Below, in pieces: positions 16,282 to 24,472 of a DNA stretch of 55,870 bases (positions within the stretch are counted from its first letter, which is position 1; every line of letters starts with the position of its first letter). The stretch is from contig CANLOW010000011.1 of assembly GCA_947493035.1 (NCBI GenBank), positions 1 through 55,870 of the forward strand, given 5' to 3'. The stretch is from an uncultured Aquimarina sp. GTDB taxonomy: Bacteria > Bacteroidota > Bacteroidia > Flavobacteriales > Flavobacteriaceae. Made by a program: the position numbers and the translations under genes. The notes under the pieces were generated by a model, which saw nothing but the letters and a program-made list of their open reading frames with translations, ran no database searches and had not been told where the DNA came from.

Positions 16282-18012
16282 TTAGTTCAACCCTAATTCT
16301 TTTAAAATCACTTTAATTTTTTCATCTAACTGAGAATTTATGTTCTCATATTCTGAAGCACTCTCTAATGCTGTTTGCACACTGATATAGAACTTAATTT
16401 TTGGTTCTGTTCCGCTTGGTCTTGCGGCAATTTTGGTTCCATCTTCTGTATAATAAATCAATACATTCGATTTTGGTAAATCGATGTCAGATGTTTCTTG
16501 AGTTTGGAAGTTTTTAGCTTTCCCTGTTTGATAATCTTCAATATAAACAACAGGAGATCCGCCTACTTCTTTTAAAGGGTTTTCACGAAGATCAATCATT
16601 TTCTGTTTGATTTCTTCTGCTCCAGAAATTCCTTTTTTAACTAAAGAAACTAAATGTTCTTTAAAGAAGCCGTGTTTGGTATATAGCTCAATCAACAATT
16701 CGAAGAAAGAACTTCCATTTGCTTTTTGGTAAGCGGCAATTTCACAAGCTAATAAAGTACTTGTTACGGCATCTTTATCACGAACAAAATCACCAACTAA
16801 GAAACCATAACTTTCTTCTCCACCACCAATGAAATTTAAATTAGGGAAATCGTTAATTAGTTTTCCAATCCATTTAAATCCTGTTAATGTTTCTTTGTAT
16901 GTAACACCATAGCTATCAGCTAAAGTGCGAATCATAGGAGTAGAAACAATCGTAGAAGCGATAAATTCATTCCCTTTGAAACCATTTTTTTGTTTGAATT
17001 GATTTAGTAAAAAGTCAACCATAACAACCATTGTCTGATTTCCGTTTACCAATTGTAATTTATTGTTTGTATCTCTAACTGCTATTCCTAAACGATCACA
17101 ATCAGGATCGGTTCCGATCAGTATATCCGCCCCTACTTTTTTAGCCAATTCAGTGGCCATAGCTAAAGCTTCTGTTTCTTCCGGATTTGGAGATTTTACA
17201 GTTGGGAAATTTCCGTTAGGTTCAGCTTGTTCCTCAACAATGTGTACATTTTTAAAGCCCGCTTTTTCTAGTGCAGGAGGAACAGATATAATAGATGTTC
17301 CGTGAAGTGATGTAAATACAATTTTAAGATTGTCTTTAGCGGATTGGCTTGCAGCAATGCTAGCATTCTTTGCTGAAGCTTCGATGAATGGAGTGTCTAC
17401 TTCTTCATCGATGATTTTAATTAAAGAATCATCAGCTTCGAATTTAATATCACTATAGTTTAAAGTATTGATACTATCAATAACTCCTTTGTCGTGTGGA
17501 GGTACTAATTGCCCTCCATCATTCCAATAAACTTTATATCCATTGTATTCTGGTGGATTGTGACTTGCTGTTAAAACAATACCACAATGACATTGTAAAT
17601 GTCTTACAGCAAAAGATAATTCTGGAGTAGTACGAAGGCTAGAAAATAAGTAGACCTCTATACCATTTGCGGCAAATACCTCTGCTACAGTTTGAGCAAG
17701 GGTATCACTATTATTTCTACAATCGAAAGCGATTACTGCTTTTATAGCTTCTCCTTCGAATTGTTGTTTTAAATAATTGCTTAGTCCTTGAGTACTTTTA
17801 CCAAGAGTATATTTGTTGATACGATTAGTACCAACGCCCATTATACCTCGCATACCTCCAGTACCGAATTCTAAATTCTTATAAAAACTGTCTTCTAGTT
17901 CTGCTTGGTTATTTGCTTCAAGATCCTTTATGGTTTGTTGCGTTTCTGTGTCAAAAACAGGACTTAACCATTCCTGATAGCTAGCAATGATTTCAGGGTT
18001 TAGTGTACTCAT
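16282..18012 (-). CDS. phosphoglucomutase / phosphomannomutase family enzyme
   Basis: 576 residues from the ATG at 18012; a 12-residue upstream extension looks like artefact. Interconverts hexose 1- and 6-phosphates through a phosphoserine. Motifs in order: GTGGMRGIMGVGTNRIN, the phosphoserine loop TASHNPPEYNGYKVYW, metal loop GTDPDCDRLGIAVRD, sugar loop GGGEESYGF and the phosphate-binding RPSGTEPKIKFYI at the end. The length and GTGGMRG fit the PGM2-like group. The substrate (glucose or mannose, or pentose) is not fixed by sequence. Confidence 0.95.
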   Translation of the reverse strand: MSTLNPEIIASYQEWLSPVFDTETQQTIKDLEANNQAELEDSFYKNLEFGTGGMRGIMGVGTNRINKYTLGKSTQGLSNYLKQQFEGEAIKAVIAFDCRNNSDTLAQTVAEVFAANGIEVYLFSSLRTTPELSFAVRHLQCHCGIVLTASHNPPEYNGYKVYWNDGGQLVPPHDKGVIDSINTLNYSDIKFEADDSLIKIIDEEVDTPFIEASAKNASIAASQSAKDNLKIVFTSLHGTSIISVPPALEKAGFKNVHIVEEQAEPNGNFPTVKSPNPEETEALAMATELAKKVGADILIGTDPDCDRLGIAVRDTNNKLQLVNGNQTMVVMVDFLLNQFKQKNGFKGNEFIASTIVSTPMIRTLADSYGVTYKETLTGFKWIGKLINDFPNLNFIGGGEESYGFLVGDFVRDKDAVTSTLLACEIAAYQKANGSSFFELLIELYTKHGFFKEHLVSLVKKGISGAEEIKQKMIDLRENPLKEVGGSPVVYIEDYQTGKAKNFQTQETSDIDLPKSNVLIYYTEDGTKIAARPSGTEPKIKFYISVQTALESASEYENINSQLDEKIKVILKELGLN

Positions 18013-18064
18013 GTGAAATTTATTGAATTGCAAATGTAACAAATACAACTCAAAATTAGGAGTA

Positions 18065-19012
18065 TTATATCGTCTCTAAAATCTTATATCTTTTGCTTTT
18101 TTTACTTTTATTAGAAAGTAATATTTCTCCAAGAAAACCTGCTAAGAAAAATTGGGTTCCCAATACCATGCATGTCAATGCTATAAAAAATTGAGGTCGA
18201 TCGGTTATCAATCTACCTGTAATGTTTAAGTATAGCTTGTCGATACCTAGATAGACAATAAAAAAGAAGCCGATCATAAAAATTAGAGAACCGACTAGTC
18301 CGAAAAAATGCATTGGTCGTTTTCCGAATTTCGAAATAAACCAAATGGTAATAAGGTCAAGAAAGCCATTGACAAAACGTTCAGCCCCGAATTTAGTAGT
18401 TCCGTATTTTCGAGCCTGGTGTTTTACTTCTTTTTCTCCAATATTTGTAAATCCTTGGTTTTTTGCAAGAATAGGAATATAACGATGCATTTCACCATAA
18501 ACATTAATGTTTTCTATCACATGGTGATGATATGCTTTTAAGCCACAATTGAAATCGTTTAATTTTATGCCAGAAGTAAATCTTGCTGCTGCATTAAAGA
18601 ACTTTGAAGGGGTATTCTTCCAAAGAACAGAATCAAAACGTTTCTTTTTCCACCCTGAAACAAGATCGTATTTTTCTTCAACAATCATTTTGTATAGATC
18701 AGGAATTTCTTCAGGGTTATCTTGAAGGTCAGCATCCATCGTAATAACAACTTTTCCTTTGCAAATTTCAAAACCTGCATGCAAGGCTTGAGATTTTCCG
18801 TAGTTTTTTAAAAATCGAATGCCTTTTACCGATGAGTCGTTATCTTGAATTTTTGAAATACGATCCCAAGAACTATCATTACTTCCATCATCTATAAAGA
18901 TAATTTCATATTGATAGTTCTCAGTGTTTACTACGCGCTTTATCCATTGATATAATTCATTAATGGAATCTTCTTCGTTTAATAAAGGAATAACAACGGA
19001 TAAATCGAGCAT
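18065..19012 (-). CDS. family 2 glycosyltransferase, membrane-anchored
   Basis: 315 residues. N-terminal GT-A domain with VVIPLLNEED, FIDDGSNDSSWD and the DxD-region MDADLQDNPEEIP (first 110 residues), and two C-terminal membrane helices (about 235-257 and 272-295). It fits the DPM1/GtrB-type group that moves a sugar onto a polyprenyl phosphate. Its ATG overlaps the DUF4199 stop by one base (TAATG), so they are coupled, an arrangement I recall as common in Bacteroidota. Confidence 0.93.
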   Translation of the reverse strand: MLDLSVVIPLLNEEDSINELYQWIKRVVNTENYQYEIIFIDDGSNDSSWDRISKIQDNDSSVKGIRFLKNYGKSQALHAGFEICKGKVVITMDADLQDNPEEIPDLYKMIVEEKYDLVSGWKKKRFDSVLWKNTPSKFFNAAARFTSGIKLNDFNCGLKAYHHHVIENINVYGEMHRYIPILAKNQGFTNIGEKEVKHQARKYGTTKFGAERFVNGFLDLITIWFISKFGKRPMHFFGLVGSLIFMIGFFFIVYLGIDKLYLNITGRLITDRPQFFIALTCMVLGTQFFLAGFLGEILLSNKSKKSKRYKILETI

Positions 19013-19506
19013 TATTTTTCTGTTTTAAGTATAGCTGCACTAACAATACCTCCAAAAGCGCCAATGAAAATATACTTTATAATACTCATTCCAAAACCAA
19101 GAGCTGCATTTGGTTGTTTGCCTTCTAGGGCAGTAGTATCTATTTCGGGCATATTGGCTTTCATTAAAGCATTAGCTTCGGCTACTAGTCTCTCTTGGTA
19201 TGTTGGGTCAATAAATTGATTGTGTATATATAAATACATTGAAAAAAATATTCCAACTAATAGCATTAGACCAACACCGATTTTGACACCTTCCGAAAAT
19301 TTCATCTCTCCATTAAGCCATTTTTTATATTTGAATGTCGTGAAGAAAATGAACCCTATTTCAATAGCAAAAGAAATAAAGCCCCCATAACTCTCACCAG
19401 TGTATCCTAACCCAAGCTGTTTTACAAGAATGTCTATAATTAGTCGAATACCAAATAGTGCTATTGCATAAGGTAAGATGAATTGAAATGTATTTTTTTG
19501 TTGCAT
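19012..19506 (-). CDS. DUF4199 membrane protein
   Basis: 164 residues with four predicted membrane helices: about 10-30, 42-58, 74-93 and 140-160. A long polar loop follows the third helix (about 95-135). Matches the Bacteroidota DUF4199 layout, including the charged KYKKWLNGEMKFSEGVKIG segment near 61-79. The function is unknown; the tight coupling to the glycosyltransferase suggests a partnership in lipid-linked sugar transfer. Confidence 0.85.
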   Translation of the reverse strand: MQQKNTFQFILPYAIALFGIRLIIDILVKQLGLGYTGESYGGFISFAIEIGFIFFTTFKYKKWLNGEMKFSEGVKIGVGLMLLVGIFFSMYLYIHNQFIDPTYQERLVAEANALMKANMPEIDTTALEGKQPNAALGFGMSIIKYIFIGAFGGIVSAAILKTEK

Positions 19507-19576
19507 AAATTTTTCTTTAATGATAATAATTGAGATGAGTATTTTTAAATCGCATTAGATAGGTGTAACAACTGAA

Positions 19577-20161
19577 TTATATCTTTTTGACATATTTTGT
19601 TACAATTACAATATGTTGTCCATCTACTTTTCCTTCGATATATTCTGCATTTTCGTGATCTAAAGAAACGCGTCTTACGGCAGTTCCTCTTTTGGCAACC
19701 ATACTAGAACCTTTTACAGGTAAGTCTTTTATTAGAACAACACTATCGCCAGCTTCTATGATAGCTCCGTTACTATCTCGATGAATTATTTTTTCAGGGT
19801 CAGCTTCACCTTCTCCAGTAGCTTTAGCCCAAACTAATGCCTCTTCTTCTAAATACATCATGTCTAATAAATCTTGTGGCCAACCTTCGTTTTTTAAACG
19901 AGAAAGCATGCGCCAAGATATAATTTGAACCGGTAGATGTTCACTCCACATACTATCATTAAGGCATCTCCAGTGGTTGATGTTTACATCTTCTGGGTTT
20001 TCTATTTGATGAATACAAGTGCTACAGGCATATATACTCTCATTTAGTGTTACTTTTTTAGGAGTAGGAGGCACTTCGTATATGCTTAACTGTTCTATAT
20101 TTCCACAAAGCTCACAAGTGCTATTACTTCTTTTTTCTAATGCCGATTTTAACACACTCAT
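19577..20161 (-). CDS. PhnA-domain protein, zinc-ribbon
   Basis: 194 residues from the ATG at 20161 (MSVLKSALEKRSN); an upstream ATG eight codons earlier is less likely. N-terminal zinc ribbon has CELCG near 15-19 and a second CSTC pair near 45-48. The C-terminal 70 residues (GAIIEAGDSVVLIKDLPVKG onward) form the PhnA/YjdM domain. PhnA was named from a phosphonate link that has not held up; it is not the phosphonoacetate hydrolase. No phosphonate genes are nearby. Confidence 0.88.
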   Translation of the reverse strand: MSVLKSALEKRSNSTCELCGNIEQLSIYEVPPTPKKVTLNESIYACSTCIHQIENPEDVNINHWRCLNDSMWSEHLPVQIISWRMLSRLKNEGWPQDLLDMMYLEEEALVWAKATGEGEADPEKIIHRDSNGAIIEAGDSVVLIKDLPVKGSSMVAKRGTAVRRVSLDHENAEYIEGKVDGQHIVIVTKYVKKI

Positions 20162-20198
20162 TGTTGATTCATTTTTGGGGCACAAATAACGTTAATCT

Positions 20199-21041
20199 TT
20201 ACCATTGAAGCTCGGAACTTGCTATCTTTTTCTCAATAATATTCAATTCTAATAGTTGACGTTGAATCTCGTTTAATGTTTCAATACTCATTTGTTTTTG
20301 ACTCCATTCAGTAATGCTTAGCCATTTTTGAATATCTACTAATTGTTGATCATAGCGTTTAGTAAGTAATTGGTCGATTTGAGATTCTTCTTTAAAAGAA
20401 ATTGTTTTAGTGTTAATTACTTCTAATACCTGCTCTACTTCTTTAGGGAAATTGTTTAAAACCTCTTCTCGTACAGCGATAACAAAACAAGGCCAAGGCG
20501 TAGGGATATCTCCAATTCTTCTAAAAGTACCACTATCCACTAATGGCTTTGTAGTGAAATGCTCCCAAAGGAAATAATTATTGGTTTCTTTTAGATTTTC
20601 TATGGCGCCATTTAAATTTTTAATGACTTCAAAATCTAATTTTTCGGTATTCCACCCTTTTTGTTGCGCATGGACATATGCCATCAAATGACTTCCAGAG
20701 CCAAATCGACTGATGGCAGCTTTCTCATGTTTTAGGTCAGCTATTGATTTAGGTGCTGCGTTAGCGCCAACATGGATTCCCCAGATTAAAGGAGTTTCGA
20801 TGTAAGTTTGAATAATTTTGGTTGGATTTCCAGCAATGATATCTTTGACAATTCCTTCACTAAGAATGATAGCGATATCGATCGCTCCCTCTCGCAGTCC
20901 TTTGCACATTGCTCCAGTTCCACCAGCATATTCATTCCATTGTAAATTGATGCCTTTTTCTTTGAATTTTCCTTCTTCAATACATAAATGCCAAGGGAGG
21001 TTGAAATGTTCAGGTACTCCGCCGATGTTTAGTGTCGTCAT
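20199..21041 (-). CDS. cytosolic PBP2-type substrate-binding protein
   Basis: 280 residues with the type 2 periplasmic binding fold: an early IGGVPEHFNLPWHLCIEEGK segment (about 6-25), then GGTGAMCKGLREGAIDIAI (about 40-58) as in NMT1/Thi5-like and SsuA-like proteins. It has no signal peptide or lipobox and no transporter genes beside it, so it is not an ordinary ABC receptor. It resembles the Ca3427-like group, proposed to bind a thiamine-precursor pyrimidine in fungi; that assignment is from memory. It lies 37 bases upstream of the PhnA-domain gene. Confidence 0.75.
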   Translation of the reverse strand: MTTLNIGGVPEHFNLPWHLCIEEGKFKEKGINLQWNEYAGGTGAMCKGLREGAIDIAIILSEGIVKDIIAGNPTKIIQTYIETPLIWGIHVGANAAPKSIADLKHEKAAISRFGSGSHLMAYVHAQQKGWNTEKLDFEVIKNLNGAIENLKETNNYFLWEHFTTKPLVDSGTFRRIGDIPTPWPCFVIAVREEVLNNFPKEVEQVLEVINTKTISFKEESQIDQLLTKRYDQQLVDIQKWLSITEWSQKQMSIETLNEIQRQLLELNIIEKKIASSELQW

Positions 21042-21124
21042 AGTTTAGTTGTGAATTATTGTTGGGGTATCGTGAGTTTTTTTTAAGATATAGTTAGTTG
21101 TTAATTTATTTATTCTCAGTTGTA

Positions 21125-21472
21125 TTATCCTCCTACACGTTTTACATTGTAATTCTCTTTTTTAAGGATTTCCATGATTTTATCACGATAGTTTCCTTGA
21201 ATTATAATTTCACCATCTTTAACAGCACCTCCAACGCCACATTTCTTTTTTAAAAGTTTCCCTAGTATTTTGAGGTCTTCCTCAGTTCCTTCAAAACCTT
21301 TAACGATAGTGACTGTTTTTCCTCCTCTACCTTTATTGCTAAAATGAGCTTCGAGGTATTGTTCGTTCGGGGTAAGTGTTTCGATAGTTTCGTTACTGTC
21401 ATATTCGAAATCTTCATTAGTGGAAAACACAAAACCACCTAAATCTTCTAAACCTAATTTTTTCTTTTTCAT
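21125..21472 (-). CDS. SUI1/eIF1-like translation factor (YciH type)
   Basis: 115 residues from the ATG at 21472 (MKKKKLGLEDLGGFVFST); the ORF extends 14 codons upstream but the -7 box at 21493-21500 makes this later start more likely. The eIF1 domain fills the C-terminal half: GRGGKTVTIVKGF, KKKCGVGGAVKDGEIIIQG and the ending NYNVKRVGG. Bacterial members act at or near the 30S subunit and are not essential in E. coli. Divergent from the lipoprotein gene at 21575. Confidence 0.92.
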   Translation of the reverse strand: MKKKKLGLEDLGGFVFSTNEDFEYDSNETIETLTPNEQYLEAHFSNKGRGGKTVTIVKGFEGTEEDLKILGKLLKKKCGVGGAVKDGEIIIQGNYRDKIMEILKKENYNVKRVGG

Positions 21473-21492
21473 TTTTAACAAAAACTTACTCA

Positions 21493-21555
21493 CAAAAATA
21501 CAAGAAGATTTCATATTAAATTAGCATAAAAAATATAGTTTAACCGTTACATTTG
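21493..21555. promoter_or_regulatory. divergent -7 boxes
   Basis: On the minus strand TATTTTTG (complement at 21493-21500) would start the SUI1 gene leader about 14 bases before its ATG at 21472. On the plus strand TACATTTG (21548-21555) sits 19 bases before the lipoprotein ATG at 21575. Both match TAnnTTTG. No good TTTG is seen at -33 for either. Confidence 0.5.
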
Positions 21556-21574
21556 TGTGAGTAAGATCTAGTAT

Positions 21575-22180
21575 ATGAGGAAAATAATCACTCTAATAAC
21601 ATATTTGCTGTTGGGAATTTTAATGATTTCGTGTTCTGATGAAGAAAAAGCATCTCTTGAACAAGAAGCTAGTGTAGCGCAAGTTGTTGGCGATTGGCGT
21701 ATGGTTGGTCTAACCGTGAACGATGGAGCGACTAAGGTTACTTCAGCAGGGTTTTCAGTTGTTTCTGAATATAAAATATTAGGAGACAATTTTGATTATT
21801 TGGTGGCGATCAGTTCAGATGAAATTAATTCAGAAGGAAGTTTAGATTTAATCTACAGTATTAAAGTCGGATTAGTTGGTCAAACAGAAATTACAAAAGA
21901 AACAACTTCGGTAAGCACAGAGGGTATTCCTAAAGAGTTTTTAATTTCTACATGGCAATTAAAGGAAGGGAATTCTATACTCGTAACTAATAATGACAAA
22001 ATTATAGAGGTTCGTATTTTATCCATTTCTGATAACGAAATGACTTGGCAAGTAGATATATCTCAGTTACAATTCTTAGGTTTCAATATAGTGCCTGGTT
22101 TTAATAATGAAGGTGCTATTCAGAATGATAATTTAACTTTTGAAGTTAAAGGTAGTGCTATACTGACTTTAGAAAAGTAG
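21575..22180 (+). CDS. lipoprotein with lipocalin-like fold
   Basis: 201 residues. Signal segment ends in the lipobox LMISC (lipidation at about Cys16). After residue 30 comes QVVGDWRMVG, the first strand of the small lipocalin-like proteins frequent in Bacteroidota, followed by repeated beta strands, with a SVSTEGIPKEFLISTWQLKE block and a C-terminal strand SAILTLEK. Function unknown; these may bind hydrophobic ligands. Confidence 0.75.
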   Translation: MRKIITLITYLLLGILMISCSDEEKASLEQEASVAQVVGDWRMVGLTVNDGATKVTSAGFSVVSEYKILGDNFDYLVAISSDEINSEGSLDLIYSIKVGLVGQTEITKETTSVSTEGIPKEFLISTWQLKEGNSILVTNNDKIIEVRILSISDNEMTWQVDISQLQFLGFNIVPGFNNEGAIQNDNLTFEVKGSAILTLEK

Positions 22181-22248
22181 GGAATCTTAATTGAAATATT
22201 CAATGGAGATAAGTTATTACTATATATTTTGATAGTTAACACCAATTT

Positions 22249-22992
22249 ATGCGATTTTTCAAAAGAACGTTTAATGAAACTAGAGGAGGTCAGTTTGATC
22301 ATTGGGGAACATCAATTTTTTACTTAGATATTGATAAAGATGGATTTCCTAGTAGGCAAATTGAGAAATATCAGAGTGGAGATACACTAAAATATGATAT
22401 TTATAATACTGATAACCAGTATGGAGGTTTAGGGGGTCAAGCTCTAGATTTTGATGAGTTCAAAGACTTTGAAATTAGTGAAGAGGAATTTAATAAAGAA
22501 TGGATATATACTAAGATTAGACAAAATATTAATAAGGATTATTATGAGGAGTTTTACTCCGAATGGGTTAAATCTAGAAGTACATCGAAAAAATGGCAGG
22601 TTTTAATCGGTGTTATAGGGAATTTATTTTCCTTCTTAATTTTTATAATTAATGGTTTTAATTTTAGTCCAATAAGTGTTGGGTTTTTAGCTTTTGGCTT
22701 GATTGCTATATTTGAGTTTTACTCTTCAAAAAGAAAGTGGATGAAAACTCGATTAAAAAGCAAAATGAATGATACAATAGCAACATTCATATTTCAACAT
22801 GATAAAATAGTATCAAATGGGCCTTTTACCAATTCCGTTTTAAAATGGGATTTTTTTACTGATGTTATAGAGTCTGAAAAAGGTGTTTTTTTAATTCCTG
22901 AAAATGGAATTAGTATCTACATACAAAAGGAATCTTTTCCTAATAGACCTGATATAAACAATATTATAAATAAGATAAAAAACAGGTGTTAA
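22249..22992 (+). CDS. membrane protein: DUF6881-like plus YcxB-like halves
   Basis: 247 residues. The N-terminal 85 residues read like a DUF6881-type small soluble domain (FYLDIDKDGFPSRQIEKYQS, then DFEISEEEFNKEWIYTK). Two hydrophobic segments follow (about 118-138 and 142-160). The C-terminal 85 residues (IATFIFQHDKIVSNGPFTNS, WDFFTDVIESEKGVFLI, then PENGISIYIQKE) match the pattern of the YcxB-like C-terminal domain. The join is in one frame without a stop. Both family calls rest on pattern recognition. Function unknown. Confidence 0.6.
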   Translation: MRFFKRTFNETRGGQFDHWGTSIFYLDIDKDGFPSRQIEKYQSGDTLKYDIYNTDNQYGGLGGQALDFDEFKDFEISEEEFNKEWIYTKIRQNINKDYYEEFYSEWVKSRSTSKKWQVLIGVIGNLFSFLIFIINGFNFSPISVGFLAFGLIAIFEFYSSKRKWMKTRLKSKMNDTIATFIFQHDKIVSNGPFTNSVLKWDFFTDVIESEKGVFLIPENGISIYIQKESFPNRPDINNIINKIKNRC

Positions 22993-23267
22993 TATTATAT
23001 ATACATCATGTGAAGCAATCTTTTTATGCTAATGTGTGGTTTGTTTTTTCTGAGTCATGCGTATAATTTTGATTAGTCACTAGCTTGAATTAAGTTTATG
23101 TCAAACAATAAATATGCACCCGTGTTTCATTATAAACCCCATGAATTTAAGCTCTTACGACTGTATATATTCACCGTTAACAGTTGTTTGCTGATTCTTT
23201 TGTGGTAACGTAGTACTTTTTTGTTGTTAATATCCTCCGTATTTTTGTAGCTTAAATTCGAAGAACG
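22993..23267. promoter_or_regulatory. leader region of mnmA with two candidate promoters
   Basis: The upstream signal is TTTG (23040-23043), 20 bases, then TAATTTTG (23064-23071). The downstream one is TTTG (23220-23223), 16 bases, then TATTTTTG (23240-23247), which would start transcription about 14 bases before the mnmA TTG. No ORF or RNA gene was recognised in the 170 bases between them. Confidence 0.5.
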
Positions 23268-24437
23268 TTGAAAAGAGTCATTGTAGGTTTATCAGGTGGA
23301 GTAGATTCTAGTGTTGCAGCTTATCTATTGAAGGAGCAAGGTTACGAAGTAATAGGGCTTTTTATGAAGAACTGGCATGATGATTCTGTGACAATTTCTG
23401 ATGAATGTCCTTGGTTAGATGATAGTAACGATGCCTTATTAGTTGCTGAAAAACTAGGTATACCTTTCCAAACCGTAGATCTTAGTGAGCAATATAAAGA
23501 GCGTATTGTAGATTACATGTTTGCAGAGTACGAAAAAGGGAGGACGCCAAACCCTGATGTGCTTTGTAATAGAGAGATCAAGTTTGATGTTTTTATGAAG
23601 ATTGCTCTAGATTTAGGAGCTGATTATGTGGCAACAGGTCATTATTGTAGGAAAGAAACGTTTCTTAATGAAGAAGGAGAGGAAATACATCGTTTATTAG
23701 GAGGTGTCGACCCTAATAAGGATCAATCTTATTTCCTTTGTCAATTATCTCAAGAACAGTTAGCTAAAACATTATTTCCAATAGGGGAACTTTTAAAGCC
23801 TAAAGTGCGAGAGATAGCAGCTGAACAAGATTTAATTACAGCAGATAAAAAAGATTCTCAGGGTCTTTGTTTTATCGGAAAGGTGAGATTGCCAGATTTT
23901 TTACAACAGCAATTGAAGCCTAAAACAGGAGATATTATAGAAGTTTCTGCAGATCATGAAAAATATCAAGGATCCAAAAATGAGAATCGTATTTTTAATT
24001 TTGCCTACGAACCAACCGATGGTAAAAAAGTAGGAGAGCATATTGGGGCTCATTTTTTTACAAAAGGACAACGAAAAGGCTTAGGTGTTGGTGGTACACC
24101 GCTTCCTCTTTTTATTATAGAAACAGATGTTTCTACAAATACCATTTATACAGGGCAAGGGAAACAGCATCCCGGTCTTTGGAGGAATAGTTTGTTTATT
24201 CAGCTTAGTGAGTTGCATTGGGTGCGGCCTGATATGAAATTAGATGTTGGAGTTTCTATGGAAGTTATGGCAAGAATTCGTTACCGTCAAGAATTAGAGA
24301 AAGCGACCTTGTATATGGATACGATAGGGTTAAAAGTAGCTTTCGAAAATCCTCAATTTGCAATACAAGAAGGGCAGTTCGTAGCCTGGTATCAAGATGA
24401 AGAATTAATAGGGTCAGGTGTTATTAGTGGAGGATAA
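23268..24437 (+). CDS. mnmA: tRNA-specific 2-thiouridylase
   Basis: 389 residues. Puts the sulfur on U34 of tRNA-Glu, -Gln and -Lys, an ATP-dependent reaction in the cytosol. P-loop SGGVDSS at 9-15; catalytic cysteines C100 (in VLCNREIKF) and C201 (in GLCFIGKV). A TGHYCR motif lies near 123-128. The start is a TTG at 23268, chosen because the N-terminus then reads [15 protein letters not shown] as in the family; no ATG is available close by. mnmD, which acts at the same base, is 6 kb downstream. Confidence 0.96.
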   Translation: MKRVIVGLSGGVDSSVAAYLLKEQGYEVIGLFMKNWHDDSVTISDECPWLDDSNDALLVAEKLGIPFQTVDLSEQYKERIVDYMFAEYEKGRTPNPDVLCNREIKFDVFMKIALDLGADYVATGHYCRKETFLNEEGEEIHRLLGGVDPNKDQSYFLCQLSQEQLAKTLFPIGELLKPKVREIAAEQDLITADKKDSQGLCFIGKVRLPDFLQQQLKPKTGDIIEVSADHEKYQGSKNENRIFNFAYEPTDGKKVGEHIGAHFFTKGQRKGLGVGGTPLPLFIIETDVSTNTIYTGQGKQHPGLWRNSLFIQLSELHWVRPDMKLDVGVSMEVMARIRYRQELEKATLYMDTIGLKVAFENPQFAIQEGQFVAWYQDEELIGSGVISGG

Positions 24438-24472
24438 TTGAGACTGTATACATACTTTTTATATCTTTAAGT

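Noticed and set aside
19577..21041. Phosphonate utilisation operon (PhnA-domain plus binding protein)
   Set aside because: The PhnA domain is not tied to phosphonate catabolism, the binding protein has no signal peptide, and no C-P lyase or transporter gene is near.
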